Origin: Platanthera guangdongensis
Lineage: Eukaryota; Streptophyta; Magnoliopsida; Asparagales; Orchidaceae
Reading direction: 5' to 3'
Length of the DNA stretch: 64,000 nt
NCBI GenBank assembly: GCA_039583875.1
Contig: CM077157.1
Location: forward strand, 75,764,346-75,828,345
Shown: in pieces, positions 10,801-23,487 of the stretch
Position numbering within the stretch: position 1 is the stretch's first letter
Layout: each line of letters starts with the position of its first letter
The notes under the pieces: model-generated
What the model saw: the letters and a program-made list of their open reading frames with translations, nothing else
Databases searched by the model: none
What the model was told of the DNA's origin: nothing
Made by a program: the position numbers and the translations under genes

Positions 10801-13146
10801 CTTAGGGTTTGACCTAGGAACTTAGGGCAAATCTATTCCTCCCTACCCCATATTCCATGGGGAGGTGATAAGTGCTATAACAAGCCAGTGGCCCAAATTT
10901 CAGCCTCTGTTGAGGTGATTTGGTCACTCAAAACCAAATGTGCAACTTTTGACCAAAATGCCCTTATAAAGGTATAGTTAGGGTTGGGTCAAAACCTATT
11001 CAAAACACATCCAAATTAAATGAAATTTTATACAGATACCTAATTGGAACCCAGGGACCACGCACCAAAATTTGGGAGGGTTTGGAGGTGTTTAGGGCAC
11101 CTATTTAATTTATCTAATAATTATTAAATATTTACAAAAACTATAGAAATATTTTCTCCAAAAATTCCCATTTTTGGGCAGGCCCTAGGTATATCTAGGA
11201 TAGACTCTCTTCCAAAATTTCAGCTAATTTGGGCTAGGGGTGAAGAGTGGGCACTCAATTTAATGACTGTCTAGCCCTAAGGGTATGTCCCACCAAAATG
11301 GGTTCCCCGATCAAACCAGGAGCCTAAATTGGTTCACACCAATTTTAAAATAAAGTAGACAGAAAGGGCTACAAATCATGTGTTGATCATTTGCTCATAC
11401 AGAGCCTCTAACTATTTTTAAAAATTTAAAACATTAAATGTCAAAAGTGTGACAGAATGAAATAAATAAAATTAATTTCCTATAGTTTAATACTGATGCA
11501 GCACGAATCTTGGCCCAAGGATCAACGACATCTGGTCATCGTCCTCATTGAGCCGACGGCTGAGATTCATCCCGCCTGGAGCGATTTCCAAGCCCTGCCG
11601 CCGGCGATCCAGCCCCTTCCTCGGCCGGCCACCGCCACCAACACCTCCGTTGAGGTGGTGGCTATCGCCAGGCGGCGGCTCCGCCGCCGGAGAGGCGTTT
11701 TCCGGCGGATATAGCAAGAGATTTTCTTGCCGAAACCAGGAAAAATCCCGGATTGGATCGGGCTCAATTGAGCCCGAAACTCAAGCCTAATTAATCCTAA
11801 GATCTACCCGCGGGTTAAGGAGAGGAGGAGGACCTTCCTGGCGGCCTGGATGCGAGAGGAGCGGCGGTATGCCATTGACGACGGCGGCGGCGCTCGGCTT
11901 CTGCAACTGCACAGTAGAATGGCTCGTCTCCTCCAGGTAAACGCTCTAAAATGATCCCCTCGGCTCCCTGAACGTGTTTAAATGGCAAATGGGGGAGAGG
12001 GGAGGCTGGTTCTTCAATGGCCATTAACACCATTAAAGGTGTGGCTCGGGTTGTGTGGAGGGGGGCTGAATCCACCCCTTGGTGGCTGGGAAACGGCTGG
12101 AATCAACTCCTATCCCCTAGAGGAGTTGATTACAGCCATAATTGGTGGCTGTTAGCCTTCCTTGGCCGGCCTCTCTCTTCCCCTTCTTCTTCCTCATTTT
12201 CTCTCTCCTCCATTATCATGGAGGGGGCTCCTTTCTCTCTCCTAGTCACCCCTGGTTGACTAGTCAACCTTACAAGCTAAATGCAGCCCACTTGATTATG
12301 ATGGTCATGGGAATGGGTTTAGCCTAGGGGAGAAGTGGCTTGGGCTTGGGTTAGCCCTTTTGGGTTAAGTTTGACTTGACCTAAATGAGGGTTGACTTGG
12401 GTCAACATGACCAATTGGGTTGACCCCATTGGGTCCTGGGTGACCCATTGGGCTCCCTTAAGGTCTAGTGTTACTTGAGTAGGGTTGGTTGGGCATCTTG
12501 GGGGTCACATGTCCCTTGGCAAGGGCACTTTGACCATTTTAGGGCTAGAGTTGACTTGGGTCAACATGACCAATTGGGTTGACCCTTATGGGTCCTGGGT
12601 GACCCATTGGCTTCCTTTAGGGTCTAGGTAGGGTTATGTAGTGTTACCCTGTACTTTGGAGGTCACATACCCTTAGTAAGGGTACTTTGACCAGGTTAGG
12701 GCTTGAGTTGACCTGGGTCAACCTGGCCTCTAGGGCTGACCCTAATGTGTCCTTAGTGACCCATTAACCTCACTTTAGGGTTAGGAGGGCATAGGAGGGG
12801 TCCTTTAGGCTAGGAGTAGGTCAGTTGGCCCTAAGTAGGCTAGTTTGACCCATTTAGGGCTAGGGTTGACCTTGGTCAACTAGGCCTCTTGGGTTGACCC
12901 TAATGGGTCCTTTTGGCTCTAATGGGTCTCCCAAGTATTAGGGGTATTGTGGTAGGGTCTTGGGGTTAAGGTGTAGCCCATGGTCATCCTAAGCCATTGT
13001 TTAGAGTTCTACTATCTGCAGACCATGATGGTCTTCCACCTTTTTGTCCCCTATCTCTTGGCCCATTACTGGCTTCCTAGGGTTTGTCATGACCTAGTCA
13101 TGGCCAAAATCACTCTTAGGGGTCTAGTTGGAAATGGGATGTTACA
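7882..13146 (-). repeat. 3' LTR of gypsy B (5,265 bp)
   Basis: Pairs with 18222-23487 along its full length. Contents in plus coordinates: two imperfect AAGGGGTC-TTTTGCA repeats (8555-8710), three copies of a GCCGAAGCTCCCCGGACC-type unit (about 9150-9255), a long AT-rich middle, a GC-rich hairpin region (11500-11950; GGCGGCGGCTCCGCCGCCGG at 11671-11690), and a TTGAC-rich repeat block near the U3 start (12360-12915). Open frames in it recur in the other LTR and show no protein family. Confidence 0.92.
12360..12915. promoter_or_regulatory. TTGAC/GTCAA repeat block in U3 of gypsy B
   Basis: About four imperfect repeats of 150-180 bp carry GGTTGACTTGGGTCAACATG, CCAATTGGGTTGACCC and TGGGTGACCCATTGG. 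TTGAC followed by C or T is the core of the plant W-box bound by WRKY factors; more than a dozen occur here on both strands. In element orientation the block is about 230-790 bp from the LTR start, which is U3. The second copy is at about 22701-23256. A regulatory role is inference. Confidence 0.5.
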
Positions 13147-13185
13147 AATCCCAATAAACAAAACAAAGATTTCGTCCCCGAAATC
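13147..13185 (-). other. 3' end of gypsy B interior (PPT region)
   Basis: Minus strand reads GATTTCGGGGACGAAATC, then an A/T-rich stretch, then the LTR start TGTAACATCCC. The GATTTCGGGGACGAAATC word is a common 3' signature of plant chromoviruses just before the polypurine tract. A clean purine run is not preserved. Confidence 0.5.
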
Positions 13186-13388
13186 AAGGTTGAGCCTACG
13201 GGACTTACTACAGAAGAAAAAGACCTTGTAACATCCCATCACGATGCCTTGTTTGCTAAATTAGGTTTAAAGGGAAACCTAGATCTATGACCATTTCGCC
13301 CAAACGGCAAACCAAGACCCCAATAAACAAAGATAAGCCTCTATCTGCCTAGAGCAGCCCTTAGTAAATTTAAAGCAGGAAAAATAAA
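13186..13388 (-). other. Untranslated 3' interior of gypsy B
   Basis: About 200 bp between the pol stop and the PPT region. No retroelement domain. A 48-codon open frame runs antisense through it, which I judge to be chance. Confidence 0.5.
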
Positions 13389-14640
13389 TTAACATCTTGA
13401 GGGGTCTAAGAGGTATACCTGACTGAATAGCTCGGGGTATCTTTGTCGCATCAGGTCCTGCGGCTCCCAGGTATGCTCCTCCTGGCCGTGGTTCCTCCAC
13501 AGGACCTTAACTAGTGGGACCTTCTTGCGTCGCAAGACCCGTACTCCTCGGTCATCGATCCTCAATGGCTCCAAACGAATCGACCGGTCTGAAGCTATCG
13601 GCCCTTCGGTGGTCAAAATCTGCTGCTCCGGGCGTAGCAGGGCCCTCCTCAGCGAAGAAATATGGAAGACGTCGTGCAGCGCTTCCAGCTCTGGTGGTAA
13701 CTCCAGCCGGTAGGCTAGGGGTCCGATCCGCTCCAGGATCCTATAAGGGCCCATGTACCTAGGACTGAGCTTCTTCCTCCGACTACGCACCCGCGAGAGT
13801 CCATGCATGGGCCGGATCTTCAGAAACACCCGGTCCCCCACCTGGAACTCCACCTGCCGATGCCGGGCGTCATAGTACTTAGCCTGTCTACTCTGTGCCT
13901 CGAGCATCCTGTCCCTGATCAGCCTCACCTGTGCCTCGGTATCTTCAACAAACTCTGACCCCAACACCTTCGGATCTTCGTTCTGAACCCAAGAAAGCGG
14001 GGTCCGGCATATCCTCCCGTACAAGGCTTCGTAAGGCGCCATCCTGATGCTGGACTGGTGGCTGTTGTTATAGGAGAACTCGACAAGGGGTAAGAGTTTC
14101 TCCCACGGTTCCCCGCGGTCCAAGATGCATAGCCTCAAAAGGTCCTCAAGCGTCCGGTTGGTGCGTTCTGTCTGCCCGTCTGTCTGGGGATGAAATGAAG
14201 TACTGAAGGTCAATCGCGTGCCTAAGTAAGCTTGCACGGATCTCCACTCCCTGGAGGTGAACCGGCCATCCCGATCCGACACTATCGTCCTGGGCACGCC
14301 ATGATAACGAATGAACTGCTCCACAAACTTCCGCACCAGTACTCCTACTGAATCGTCCTTCCTGATCGGTATAAATCGAGCCACCTTGGTCAACCGATCA
14401 ACGATTACCCAGATCGAGTCATTCCCTGTCCGAGACCGGGGAAGCCCATGTATGAAGTCCATGGCTATGTCATCAAACTTCCACTCCGGCACCGGGAGTG
14501 GCTGTAATAATCCTGCGGGGTTCCTGCACTCCGCCTTCACCAGCTGACATGCCCCACAATGGGTCACGAAGTGGGAGACATCCTTCTTCATGCCCGGCCA
14601 GAACATCGTCTTCTTCAAACAGTCGTCATCTTTGTGATCC
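13389..14640 (-). pseudogene. Gypsy B integrase with chromodomain-like tail
   Basis: Integrase inserts the DNA copy into the genome. The zinc domain ends HFVTHCGACQLVKAE; the core contains IAMDFIHGLPRS, VIVDRLTKVARFIP, SDRDGRF and HPQTDGQTERTNRTLE; NNSHQSSIRMAPYEALYGR follows. The tail has LHDVFHISSLRR and the chromodomain-like VKVLWRNH, EEHTWEP and RYPELF, which in the family directs insertion to marked chromatin. The 448-codon frame is long and clean from about 14640 to the stop at 13389. It is separated from the RNase H frame by a frameshift near 14620-14640 (HPGITKM continues in the other frame). Confidence 0.88.
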
Positions 14641-16796
14641 CCGGGTGTACAGAATACCGGCTGCAGTGCGCCTCCGTCATAATATCCTCCCGGATCTGGC
14701 CTCCCTCCGGTATATACACCCGTCCTCTGAAGCACACCAGGTCGTCCCTCAGTGTGTAATCTCCTGCAGTGCCTGCCTCCAGAGCTTGGAAGATGGGCTC
14801 TAACTTGGCATCCTGCCTCTGCCCTTCTCTGACTCGGTCTCTGATGTCATCGGTAACGCCCATCGCGGCCAAGTACTCCTCATAGAGCTCAGGATCATCA
14901 AACGACACCAGAGTAATGTGCATGTCCTCTAGTCTCTGCAGCAGCTCCATAGACATCAACTGAGGTTCTGCTCCTGCTGTGGCGGCTCTCCGACTCAGTA
15001 CATCTGCTACCACGTTCGCCTTCCCCGGGTGATAGTGCATCTCGTACTGATAGTCGGATAGAAACTCCACCCACCGCCTCTGCCTGATGTTCAGTTCCTT
15101 CTGCATGTCCACGTACTTAAGGTTCTTATGATCGGAGTATATATCACAGTGGACTCCATAAAGGTAGTGCCGCCATATCTTTAGTGCGAATACAACTGCT
15201 CCCATCTCCAAGTCGTGCACTGGGTAGTTCTTCTCATGGGTCTTCAGCTGGCGGGAAGCATAAGCTATGACGTGTCCGTTCTGCATCAGTACTACTCCCA
15301 TCCCCTGTTATGATGCGTCGGTGTAGACCTAAAATCCCTCCCTCCCCGAGGGGAGAGTAAGAATGGGAGCCAAGGTCAGCCGATCCTTCAGCTCCTGGAA
15401 AGCTGTCTGGCACTGTGGGGTCCACACGAACGGTACCTCCTTCTTCGTCAAGGATGTGAGCGGGAGGGCGATTCGAGAGAATCCCTCTACGAACTTCCGG
15501 TAATAACCGGCAAGTCCCAGGAAACTTCGCACGTCCGTGGCCGTCTTCAGCGGCGGCCAATCCCTGACTGCCTGAATCTTTGCCGGGTCCACCACCAGTC
15601 CGGCTCCGCTGATAATGTGGCCTAAGAAGGCCACCTCCTTCAGCCAGAATTGACACTTGCTGAACTTCGCATAAAGGCGATGCTCCCGCAGTCTCTCCAA
15701 GGTCAGTGTCAGATGTCGTGTGTGCTCCTCCTCCGTCTTAGAATAGATAAGGATGTCGTCTACGAATACTATGACGAACACATCCAAATAAGCCTCGAAG
15801 ACCCGGTTCATGAGGCTCATAAACGCCGACGGAGCATTCGTAAGCCCGAAGGGCATCACGATGAACTCATACAATCCATATCGGCTACTAAAGGCCGTCT
15901 TCGGAATATCCTCCTCCTGGATCCGCAGCTGGTAGTAGCCCGACCTCAAGTCCAGCTTCGAAAAATAATGGGCTCCCTCCAGCTGATCGAACAACTCGTC
16001 TATCCTGGGGAGCGGATAGGTATTTCGGACGGTCAGCCTATTTAGTGCTCGATAGTCAATGCACAGGCGAAGAGTGCCATCCTTATTCTTCCCGAATAGG
16101 ACAGGAGTCCCCATGAAGAGGAGCTCGGCCTAACAAATCCTGCTTCCACCAGCTCCTGCAACTGTGTCCGAAACTCCGCCAACTCCTTCGGGGCCATCCG
16201 ATAAGGGGCCTTGGATACCGGCTTAGCCCCTGGTACCAACTGAATTTGGAAGTCCTTCTCCCTATGCGGTGGCAGTCCTGGCAGCTTATTCAGAAAAATA
16301 TCGGCGTAGTCACGAACCACCGGAATGTTAGCAATCAGGTCCTTCTCCTCGGCCATCTCGAATAATACTTGATATACCTCGTCCACTTGCATATGAGCCT
16401 TAACGGCCTGAATAGATGAAAGCAGGCGGCGGGAAACCGGAGTAGTACCTTCGAATGTCGCATAAGTGTCGCCGTGTCTCAGCACGACCCTCCCTGCCGG
16501 GCAGTCAATCTGAGCATGGTTCCAGACAAGCCATGTCATGCCCAAGGCAAGGTCGAAGTCCGGCATTCTCAGGATCGTCGCCGGAGCCTCGAGTGTCACC
16601 CCGTCTATGGTAACCTCCAGGAGGCACTTCTCTGTGGACTGGATCTCCATCCCATTGGGGAGGCGCACCCTCATGGGTAGTCCCACATAACATCGAATCT
16701 GATCTAGGTCCTTGACGAAATCCTCCGACACAAAGTTGTGCGACGCCCCCGTGTCGAACAGGGTATGGGCAGGCTTGCCGCACACCCTCACCGTTC
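14641..16796 (-). pseudogene. Gypsy B protease, RT and RNase H (frameshifted)
   Basis: After the proposed intron the frame starts with TVRVCGKPAHT and the protease active site LFDTGASHNF. RT follows: a one-base loss near 16110 (WG-TPVLF junction) splits it; then [24 protein letters not shown], the catalytic [11 protein letters not shown] and [12 protein letters not shown]. Near 15330-15300 two stops interrupt [15 protein letters not shown] at the RNase H start. RNase H continues with [20 protein letters not shown] and SDHKNLKY. The next domain is integrase. Four lesions are visible by eye. These enzymes would process the polyprotein, copy RNA and remove it. Confidence 0.87.
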
Positions 16797-16914
16797 CTAA
16801 ATCAGTTTTAAAAAGAAACTTTGGTGTAAGGTTTTCTAACCTAGGTCGTGTAGTAGTTCTATCAACACTTAATATGAGTAAAGAATAAATCCAAAATTAA
16901 GATTACTCTCATAC
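16797..16914 (-). other. Probable spliceosomal intron at gag-protease junction of gypsy B
   Basis: Minus strand: ...GTTATTGCAG then GTATGAGAGT at the donor (exon end 16915), an AT-rich stretch with stops, and AAAACTGATTTAG before GAACGGTGAGG (exon start 16796). Removing these 118 bases joins VIAG to TVRVCGK in one frame (phase 1). Without removal, gag ends at a stop about 50 bases in. Gypsy E has a matching 78 bp intron-like segment in the same place (42219-42296). Confidence 0.6.
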
Positions 16915-18046
16915 CTGCAATAACCCTGTCCGGGTTCCGGGGCTGTGCTAAGTCCAAAGCGTAAATCTGCTCCAGATTCTGCCTGCGGTCGCCTCCCTGG
17001 TAACCACGTCCTCGGTCGCGTCCTCGGCCTCCGAAATGCTGGGCCGGTGGGCCACCTCGTGGTGCTGGAGGTGGTGCCCCCCTCATAGGGCAGTCTCTCC
17101 GGAGATGTCCCACCTGGTGACAATAGAAGCACTCCGGCGGGGGATACGCCATACCCCGGGGTCTCTGCATCTCCTGGATCCGGAGAGGTTGAGCGGCCAA
17201 AACCACCTGCTCTCTCGGCTCCTGCCTCAACTCCTGACGAGGCTGCTCCTCTGCCCTCCTTCCATCTGGTACGGTGCCTCGCCGCTGATCATTTCGGGCC
17301 TTCCGGCCCTGGTCCTCCGCTTGCCGTTTCCGGCCCCGAGTGGTGTGCCAGTCGGCCTCAATCCTCTTCGCCATCTCCAAAATCCGGGAGATGGGCCTGT
17401 CAGAGACAAAAAGCAGGGCCTCCCTCAACTCCTCTTTTAGGCCCTTATAAAACCTCTTGACGTATCCTGCTTCGTCCAGCTGGTAGGAGCCCGCATATCG
17501 GGCCAAATGATCGAACTCTCGGTGGTACTCCACCACCGTCCTAGTGCCCTGCCTTAGCTGCAAGAACCGCTCCTCCAACTCGTCCATGGCCGACTGAGGA
17601 ATAAAGTGCTCCAGCAGCGTGGCCCTGAATTCTTCCCAAGTGATTTCTGCAATCTCCCTATCAGCAAAAGTCGTGTCCAACAGCGTCTTCCACCACCGCT
17701 TAGCATGTGACTCCAAGCAAGATACCACCAGGGCCACCCTCTCCTCCCAAGGGAATCGTATCCCAGTCAACATCTCGTACATAACATCCAGCCACTCCTC
17801 TGTCCGCACTGCCGACTCTGTCCCCAAGTATGATGGGGGAGAGAGTCCTCGGAAGGTGCTCATCCAGTTGGCCCCTGGGTTTGGCTGCTGGGCTGGAGCC
17901 TGCTGAGCCCGGAAGGCCTCAAGGATGGCTGTAAGGGTCTGCCCCATGTCCGACTGAAGGAAAGGTGTGGGGACCATGGGAGGTGGTGCAATGTCTGGAG
18001 TCTGCTGAGCTCCACCTTGTGGGGTGGGCTGAGCTGGGGGCTGCAA
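16915..18046 (-). CDS. Gypsy B gag
   Basis: Open over about 377 codons from codon TTG at 18046. It encodes a Retrotrans_gag-type capsid: FRGLSPPSYLGTE, EEWLDVMYEML, CLESHAKRWWKTL, LEHFIPQSAMDELEERFLQL, VKRFYKGLKEELRE. A basic stretch follows and then one CCHC knuckle (CFYCHQVGHLRRDC) and an RG-rich tail. It forms the particle and binds RNA. No ATG opens the frame at its upstream end: the codons before 18046 hit a stop, and the first in-frame Met lies about 28 residues in (PPPM). TTTTGCAG just upstream could be a further acceptor. The frame appears otherwise intact. Confidence 0.8.
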
Positions 18047-18208
18047 AACGAGCTACATTAATAGGTAATCGACTCAATAAAAGTGGACAATTTACATGTG
18101 ATCCCCCATATGGGCACACCACTGCTTCCGCTGCTTAGTTTGTCCCCAAACTAAACTCGCGCGGGGGTGGCCTAGGGTTGTGGACTGTTACTTTTCGATC
18201 GAGGTCTC

Positions 18209-18221
18209 CTCTGATACCACT
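18209..18221 (-). other. Primer binding site of gypsy B
   Basis: Minus strand AGTGGTATCAGAG, i.e. TGGTATCAGAG two bases inside the 5' LTR end: the standard complement of plant initiator Met-tRNA. Confidence 0.85.
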
Positions 18222-21200
18222 TGTAAGACCCCCCTTTTTTTTTCCTTTCGACTCCGGGGTCTTAGGCCCAGAACCGCCGTTTGCGGTGACTCCTTCACGC
18301 CCTGAAGCGTCATCACCACAAAGCGCCGATTCTGCCAGCCATTTCGATCACAGAAAAGTAGCATAATAGTGAAGTAAATGTAAACTATCTGTCCATAGAG
18401 AATCACATGACATAATAAATATAACTCCAGGAAGGGAGTGTCCACATAAAGTAACATCAGAGTAGCAAAACAGGCTTATGCCCGGTACATCAAATCCTCA
18501 CTACAAGATCTCTCATGCAGAAACAAAAGTAGAAAACTACTCAGGGTCGAGACTCACAGTCCCGGCTGTGTGAACTCCGGAGCTAGACTGCCCCACCTCC
18601 AAGCGCACCGGTCTCTGGGGCTGCTCCTCCATGCTGGCCTCCGCGATCCCCTAAATGATGCGGTTCGAAAACCGTTAGTCTAAAAGACTAAGTCCTATCA
18701 TCCCCCACCCCTTCCCCCACGGCTGCTAGGCACCGAGCGGAGAGGAAGAAAGGGGAGGACTTGAAGGTGGAGAATATCAAAAGCAGATGGCAGCGGTCCT
18801 ATTCTAGCAAGTTCTATAGCATATAAAGACCAAAGGCTGTAATATGAAATGTAACCTTCACTTATGTGAAAAACACATAAGTCAAGGGGTCTTTTGCAAG
18901 GCTCCCATCGTATAAAAAGTCCCATACTGATTTATACGTTGGGGTGTCTGTGGTCAAACAGCAGTAACTAAATATATCAAAATTAACCTTAATTTATAAA
19001 CTTGCCCACACAAGCTTATAGACTAAGGGGTCGTTTTGCAGGTCCTAAAGTATAAGCGTCCCATTCCACTTATACTTTAGGTGTTAAGGTTTAAGGTAAC
19101 GATTATGCTATGACATGCAAGTGGGTATGATGGACATGCAAGTGCAACACACACACCCGACTCTGTGCACACAGACCTTTAGTTCCCCCTTTCTGGAGCC
19201 GTAACCTCCCAGGATACCTCCGTAGTGGCAGACGGAAGCGGTGGGTTGGGCCTCGCCCACCTCTAAACTAGTAAAGCACTACCGGTCAGACCTATCGTAC
19301 GCCTCAACGCTTGGTGCACGAAGCGGACTCCTGCGTACTCTTGCCGGCTGGCGCACCGGACTTCTGTTGGCGAAGTGCTAACCACACTTGCCGAGTCAAC
19401 GTATTGGCGTCGGTGCATCGACCCTCCAATACCGAAGACCCACCACCTTAATTTCCTTTCCTGTTATGCACATGCAAATTAGCGTAATCAAGAATCGAGC
19501 CGAAGCTCCCCGGACCAACACGTCCGTCTCAAGCAATCGGGCCGAAGCTCCCCGGACCCAAAGTCCGCCTTTTAACCATCCGAGCCGAAGCTCCTAACCA
19601 ACCTCTGGTGCCATCAGTGTTGTGGAATGTGCAACCCTAATTACTAAGTTACTCTTTTCAGCTTGTTAAACAGTTTACGTTAACCCAGGACTGCCCCCGG
19701 TATTCCCTGTGAAGGGCTCTCAAGGGGCACTAGGAACTGTGTTGGGATTACGCCCAGCGTTCCCTTTCGCACGGTACTTATTTTATTATTGGTTGATTCC
19801 CTTACCCATTATTTTCTCATATTTCGATATGCTAATCCTAGGGTGATTTGACTCCAACTCTCCTTGGGTGAGACGATCTTTCGTCGGACCCGAACGCCTA
19901 TAACCCTAGACAAAACCACACCCTACTCACTCATCTTCAATAGATGCAGCCCCTTTCACTTGTACTTACAGCAAACCACCAAGACCCATCATACTTACCC
20001 TAATTCACATCCAAATGAAATCCTGCAGTTTTGCTATATGCAGACCACTTAAGCTACATGACCCGTAAAAAGGGAAGTACATGAAATATTCATCCAGTAC
20101 CCTTAGGATAATTATTAGAGATCTAAAAAGACATTTGAAGCATAAATCCAGAAATCCATAATTTTTCTAATTTGTCTGATAATTAATTTATTTATTCTAG
20201 TGTCCCAAAAGGCCCAGGTTTGAACATGAAGTACCATTTTCAGACAAGATAATAATCCACTAAATTTATAATAATTACAAAATGCCTAATCAACTCTAAA
20301 TCCTAAGTCTTCCAACTTTTCAGCAAGGTTTAGGCCTTTAAATTTAATTTCAAAGATGCCTCATAAAAAGTCATTTTAAAAGATTCTATAGTAATAACAC
20401 CTCCAAAAATTCAGAGAAAATTCAGGGATGATTGTGATGGACTACAAGTACCCTAGAAAAAGTTTCATAATTTATCATTTGGAAATAAGGGTATATTTGA
20501 TTTTCTTATGAACTCTCTAATTTAAGGGTTAATGAACAAAGTATGCTAATCTGTCATCAAATATTTCCACAAAACTTTCCATATGATAACATTGAGCTAA
20601 CAAAACTATGCAGGAAGTTTCATGATTTTTCAGTAAGTAATGGCCTTTGATAAGAATTATTAATATGTAATCAAAATAAAGCACTTGTGAAGTAGATGCC
20701 CTAAGTAGATACCCAAAAATTCTAACAAAATTCATACAAAATTACTATAACCTAAAACCAACTCTGCCTATGTTTCATACCCTCTCTATGGGCAGTGAGA
20801 CCACAATAGCCAAAATAATTAATAGGGCATTACTATTGATTACAAATGAAGTGCTATAACCATTGTCCAAAAATCCTCAAGTAAATTGTCAGAGGCTCAA
20901 AATACACTAATCCCCTCACTACCCAAATTTGGTTAAGTTTCAAGATGTTTAGCTAACCTAAACCTACACTACAAGTTTTAGGACCTAAGCTAGGGTTAGG
21001 GTTTTGGGGGCCCTACCATTTTCAAAGTTAGCTAATATTTTTAACAGAGGGTTATATATGTCCTAGGAACCTCCTTGAAAACTTTGGAGTTCATCCAAGG
21101 TGTTTAGGACTCATACCCTTCACAAGGCCAAAAGGTCTCTCCTTAGGGTTTGACCTAGGAACTTAGGGCAAATCTATTCCTCCCTACCCCATATTCCATG

Positions 21201-23487
21201 GGGAGGTGATAAGTGCTATAACAAGCCAGTGGCCCAAATTTCAGCCTCTGTTGAGGTGATTTGGTCACTCAAAACCAAAAGTGCAACTTTTGACCAAAAT
21301 GCCCTTATAAAGGTATAGTTAGGGTTGGGTCAAAACCTATTCAAAACACATCCAAATTAAATGAAAGTTTATACAGATACCTAATTGGGACCCAGGGACC
21401 ACTCACCAAAATTTGGGAGGGTTTGGAGGTGTTTAGGGCACCTATTTAATTTATCTAATAATTATTAAATATTTACAAAAACTATAGAAATATTTTCTCC
21501 AAAAATTCCCATTTTTGGGCAGGCCCTAGGTATATCTAGGATAGACTCTCTGCCAAAATTTAAGCTAATTTGGGCTAGGGGTGAAGAGTGGGCACTCAAT
21601 TTAATGACTGCCTAGCCCTAAGGGTATGTCCCACCAAAATGGGTTCCCTGATCAAACCAAGAGCCTAAATTGGTTCAAACCAATTTTAAAATAACGTAGA
21701 CAGAAAGGGCTACAAATCATGTGTTGATCATTTTCTCATACAGAGCTTCTAACTATTTTTAAAAATTTAAAACATTAAATGTCAAAAGGGTGACAGAATG
21801 AAATAAATAAAATTAATTTCCTATAGTTTAATACTGATGCAGCACGAATCTTGGCGCAAGGATCAACAGAATCTGGTCATCGTCCTCATTGAGACGACGG
21901 CTGAGATTCGTCCCGCCTGGAGCGATTTCCAAGCCCTGCCGCCGTCGATCCAGCCCCTTCCCCGGCCGGCCACCGCCACCAACACCTCCGTTGAGGTGGT
22001 GGCTATCGCCAGGCGGCGGCTCCGCCGCCGGAGAGGCGTTTTCCGGCGGATATAGCAAGAGATTTTCTTGCCGAAACCAGGAAAAATCCCGGATTGGATC
22101 GGGCTCAATTGAGCCCGAAACTCAAGCCTAATTAATCCTAAGATCTACCCGCGGGTTAAGGAGAGGAGGAGGACCTTCCGGCGGCCTGGATGCGAGAGGA
22201 GCGGCGGGATGCCATTGACGACGGCGGCGGCGCTCGGCTTCTGCAACTGCACAGTAAAATGGCTCGTCTCCTCCAGGTAAACGCTCTAAAATGATCCCCT
22301 CGGCTCCCTGAAGGTGTTTAAATGGCAAATGGGGGAGAGGGGAGGCTGGTTTTTCAATGGCCATTAACACCATTAAAGGTGTGGCTCGGGTTGTGTGGAG
22401 GGGGGCTGAATCCACCCCTTGGTGGCCGGGAAATGGCTGGAATCAACTCCTCTCCCCTAGAGGAGTTGATTACAGCCATAATTGGTGGCTGTTAGCCTTC
22501 CTTGGCCGGCCTCTCTCTTCCCCTTCTTCTTCCTCATTTTCTCTCTCCTCCATTATCATGGAGGGGGGCTCCTTTCTCTCTCCTAGTCACCCCTGGTTGA
22601 CTAGTCAACCTCACAAGCTAAATGCAGCCCACTTGATTATGATGGTCATGGGAATGGGTTTAGCCTAGGGGAGAAGTGGCTTGGGCTTGGGTTAGCCCTT
22701 TTGGGTTAAGTTTGACTTGACCTAAATGAGGGTTGACTTGGGTCAACATGACCAATTGGGTTGACCCCATTGGGTCCTGGGTGACCCATTGGGCTCCCTT
22801 AAGGTCTAGTGTTACTTGAGTAGGGTTGGTTGGGCATCTTGGGGGTCACATGTCCCTTGGCAAGGGCACTTTGACCATTTTAGGGCTAGAGTTGACTTGG
22901 GTCAACATGACCAATTGGGTTGACCCTTATGGGTCCTGGGTGACCCATTGGCTTCCTTTAGGGTCTAGGTAGGGTTATGTAGTGTTACCCTGTACTTTGG
23001 AGGTCACATACCCTTAGTAAGGGTACTTTGACCAGGTTAGGGCTTGAGTTGAACTGGGTCAACCTGGCCTCTAGGGCTGACCCTAATGTGTCCTTAGTGA
23101 CCCATTGACCTCACTTTAGGGTTAGGAGGGCATATGAGGGGTCCTTTAGGCTAGGAGTAGGTCAGTTGGCCCTAAGTAGGCTAGTTTGACCCATTTAGGG
23201 CTAGGGTTGACCTTGGTCAACTGGGCCTCTTGGGTTGACCCTAATGGGTCCTTTTGGCTCTAATGGGTCTCCCAAGTATTAGGGGTGTTGTGGTAGGGTC
23301 TTGGGGTTAAGGTGTAGCTCATGGTCATCCTAAGCCATTGTTTAGAGTTCTACTATCTGCAGACCATGATGGTCTTCCACCTTTTTGTCCCCTATCTCTT
23401 GGCCCATTACTGGCTTCCTAGGGTTTGTCATGACCTAGTCATGGCCAAAACCACTCTTAGGGGTCTAGTTGGAAATGGGATGTTACA
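18222..23487 (-). repeat. 5' LTR of gypsy B (5,266 bp)
   Basis: Full-length partner of 7882-13146. It carries the same hairpin (about 22012-22031) and TTGAC block (about 22701-23256). Examples of differences: 9527 versus 19868, and 9598 versus 19939. Confidence 0.92.

Larger units (their letters stand above)
7882..23487 (-). mobile_element. Ty3/gypsy chromovirus B, complete with 5.27 kb LTRs
   Basis: 15,606 bp: LTR 7882-13146, internal 13147-18221 (5,075 bp), LTR 18222-23487. LTRs begin TGTAAGACCCC and end GATGTTACA on the plus strand. Flanks TTATG (7877-7881) and ATATG (23488-23492) are a 5 bp target duplication with one mismatch, and the interrupted copia C RT gives an independent empty-site proof. 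Transcription runs on the minus strand. Order: primer site, gag, protease, RT, RNase H, integrase, chromodomain-like tail. The tail wording VKVLWRNH-EEHTWEP-RYPELF fits Tekay/Del-type chromoviruses. Pol carries stops and frameshifts, so this copy is dead. Sampled LTR stretches differ by roughly 1-1.5%. Confidence 0.93.

Noticed and set aside
9047..12327. Several 60-90 codon frames in gypsy B LTR, repeated at 19388-22668
   Set aside because: Both copies exist because the LTR is duplicated; no domain, no splice context, no conservation beyond LTR identity.
13147..13290. 48-codon plus-strand frame antisense to the 3' interior of gypsy B
   Set aside because: It overlaps the known GATTTCGGGGACGAAATC 3' signature of chromoviruses and has no start codon; taken as chance.
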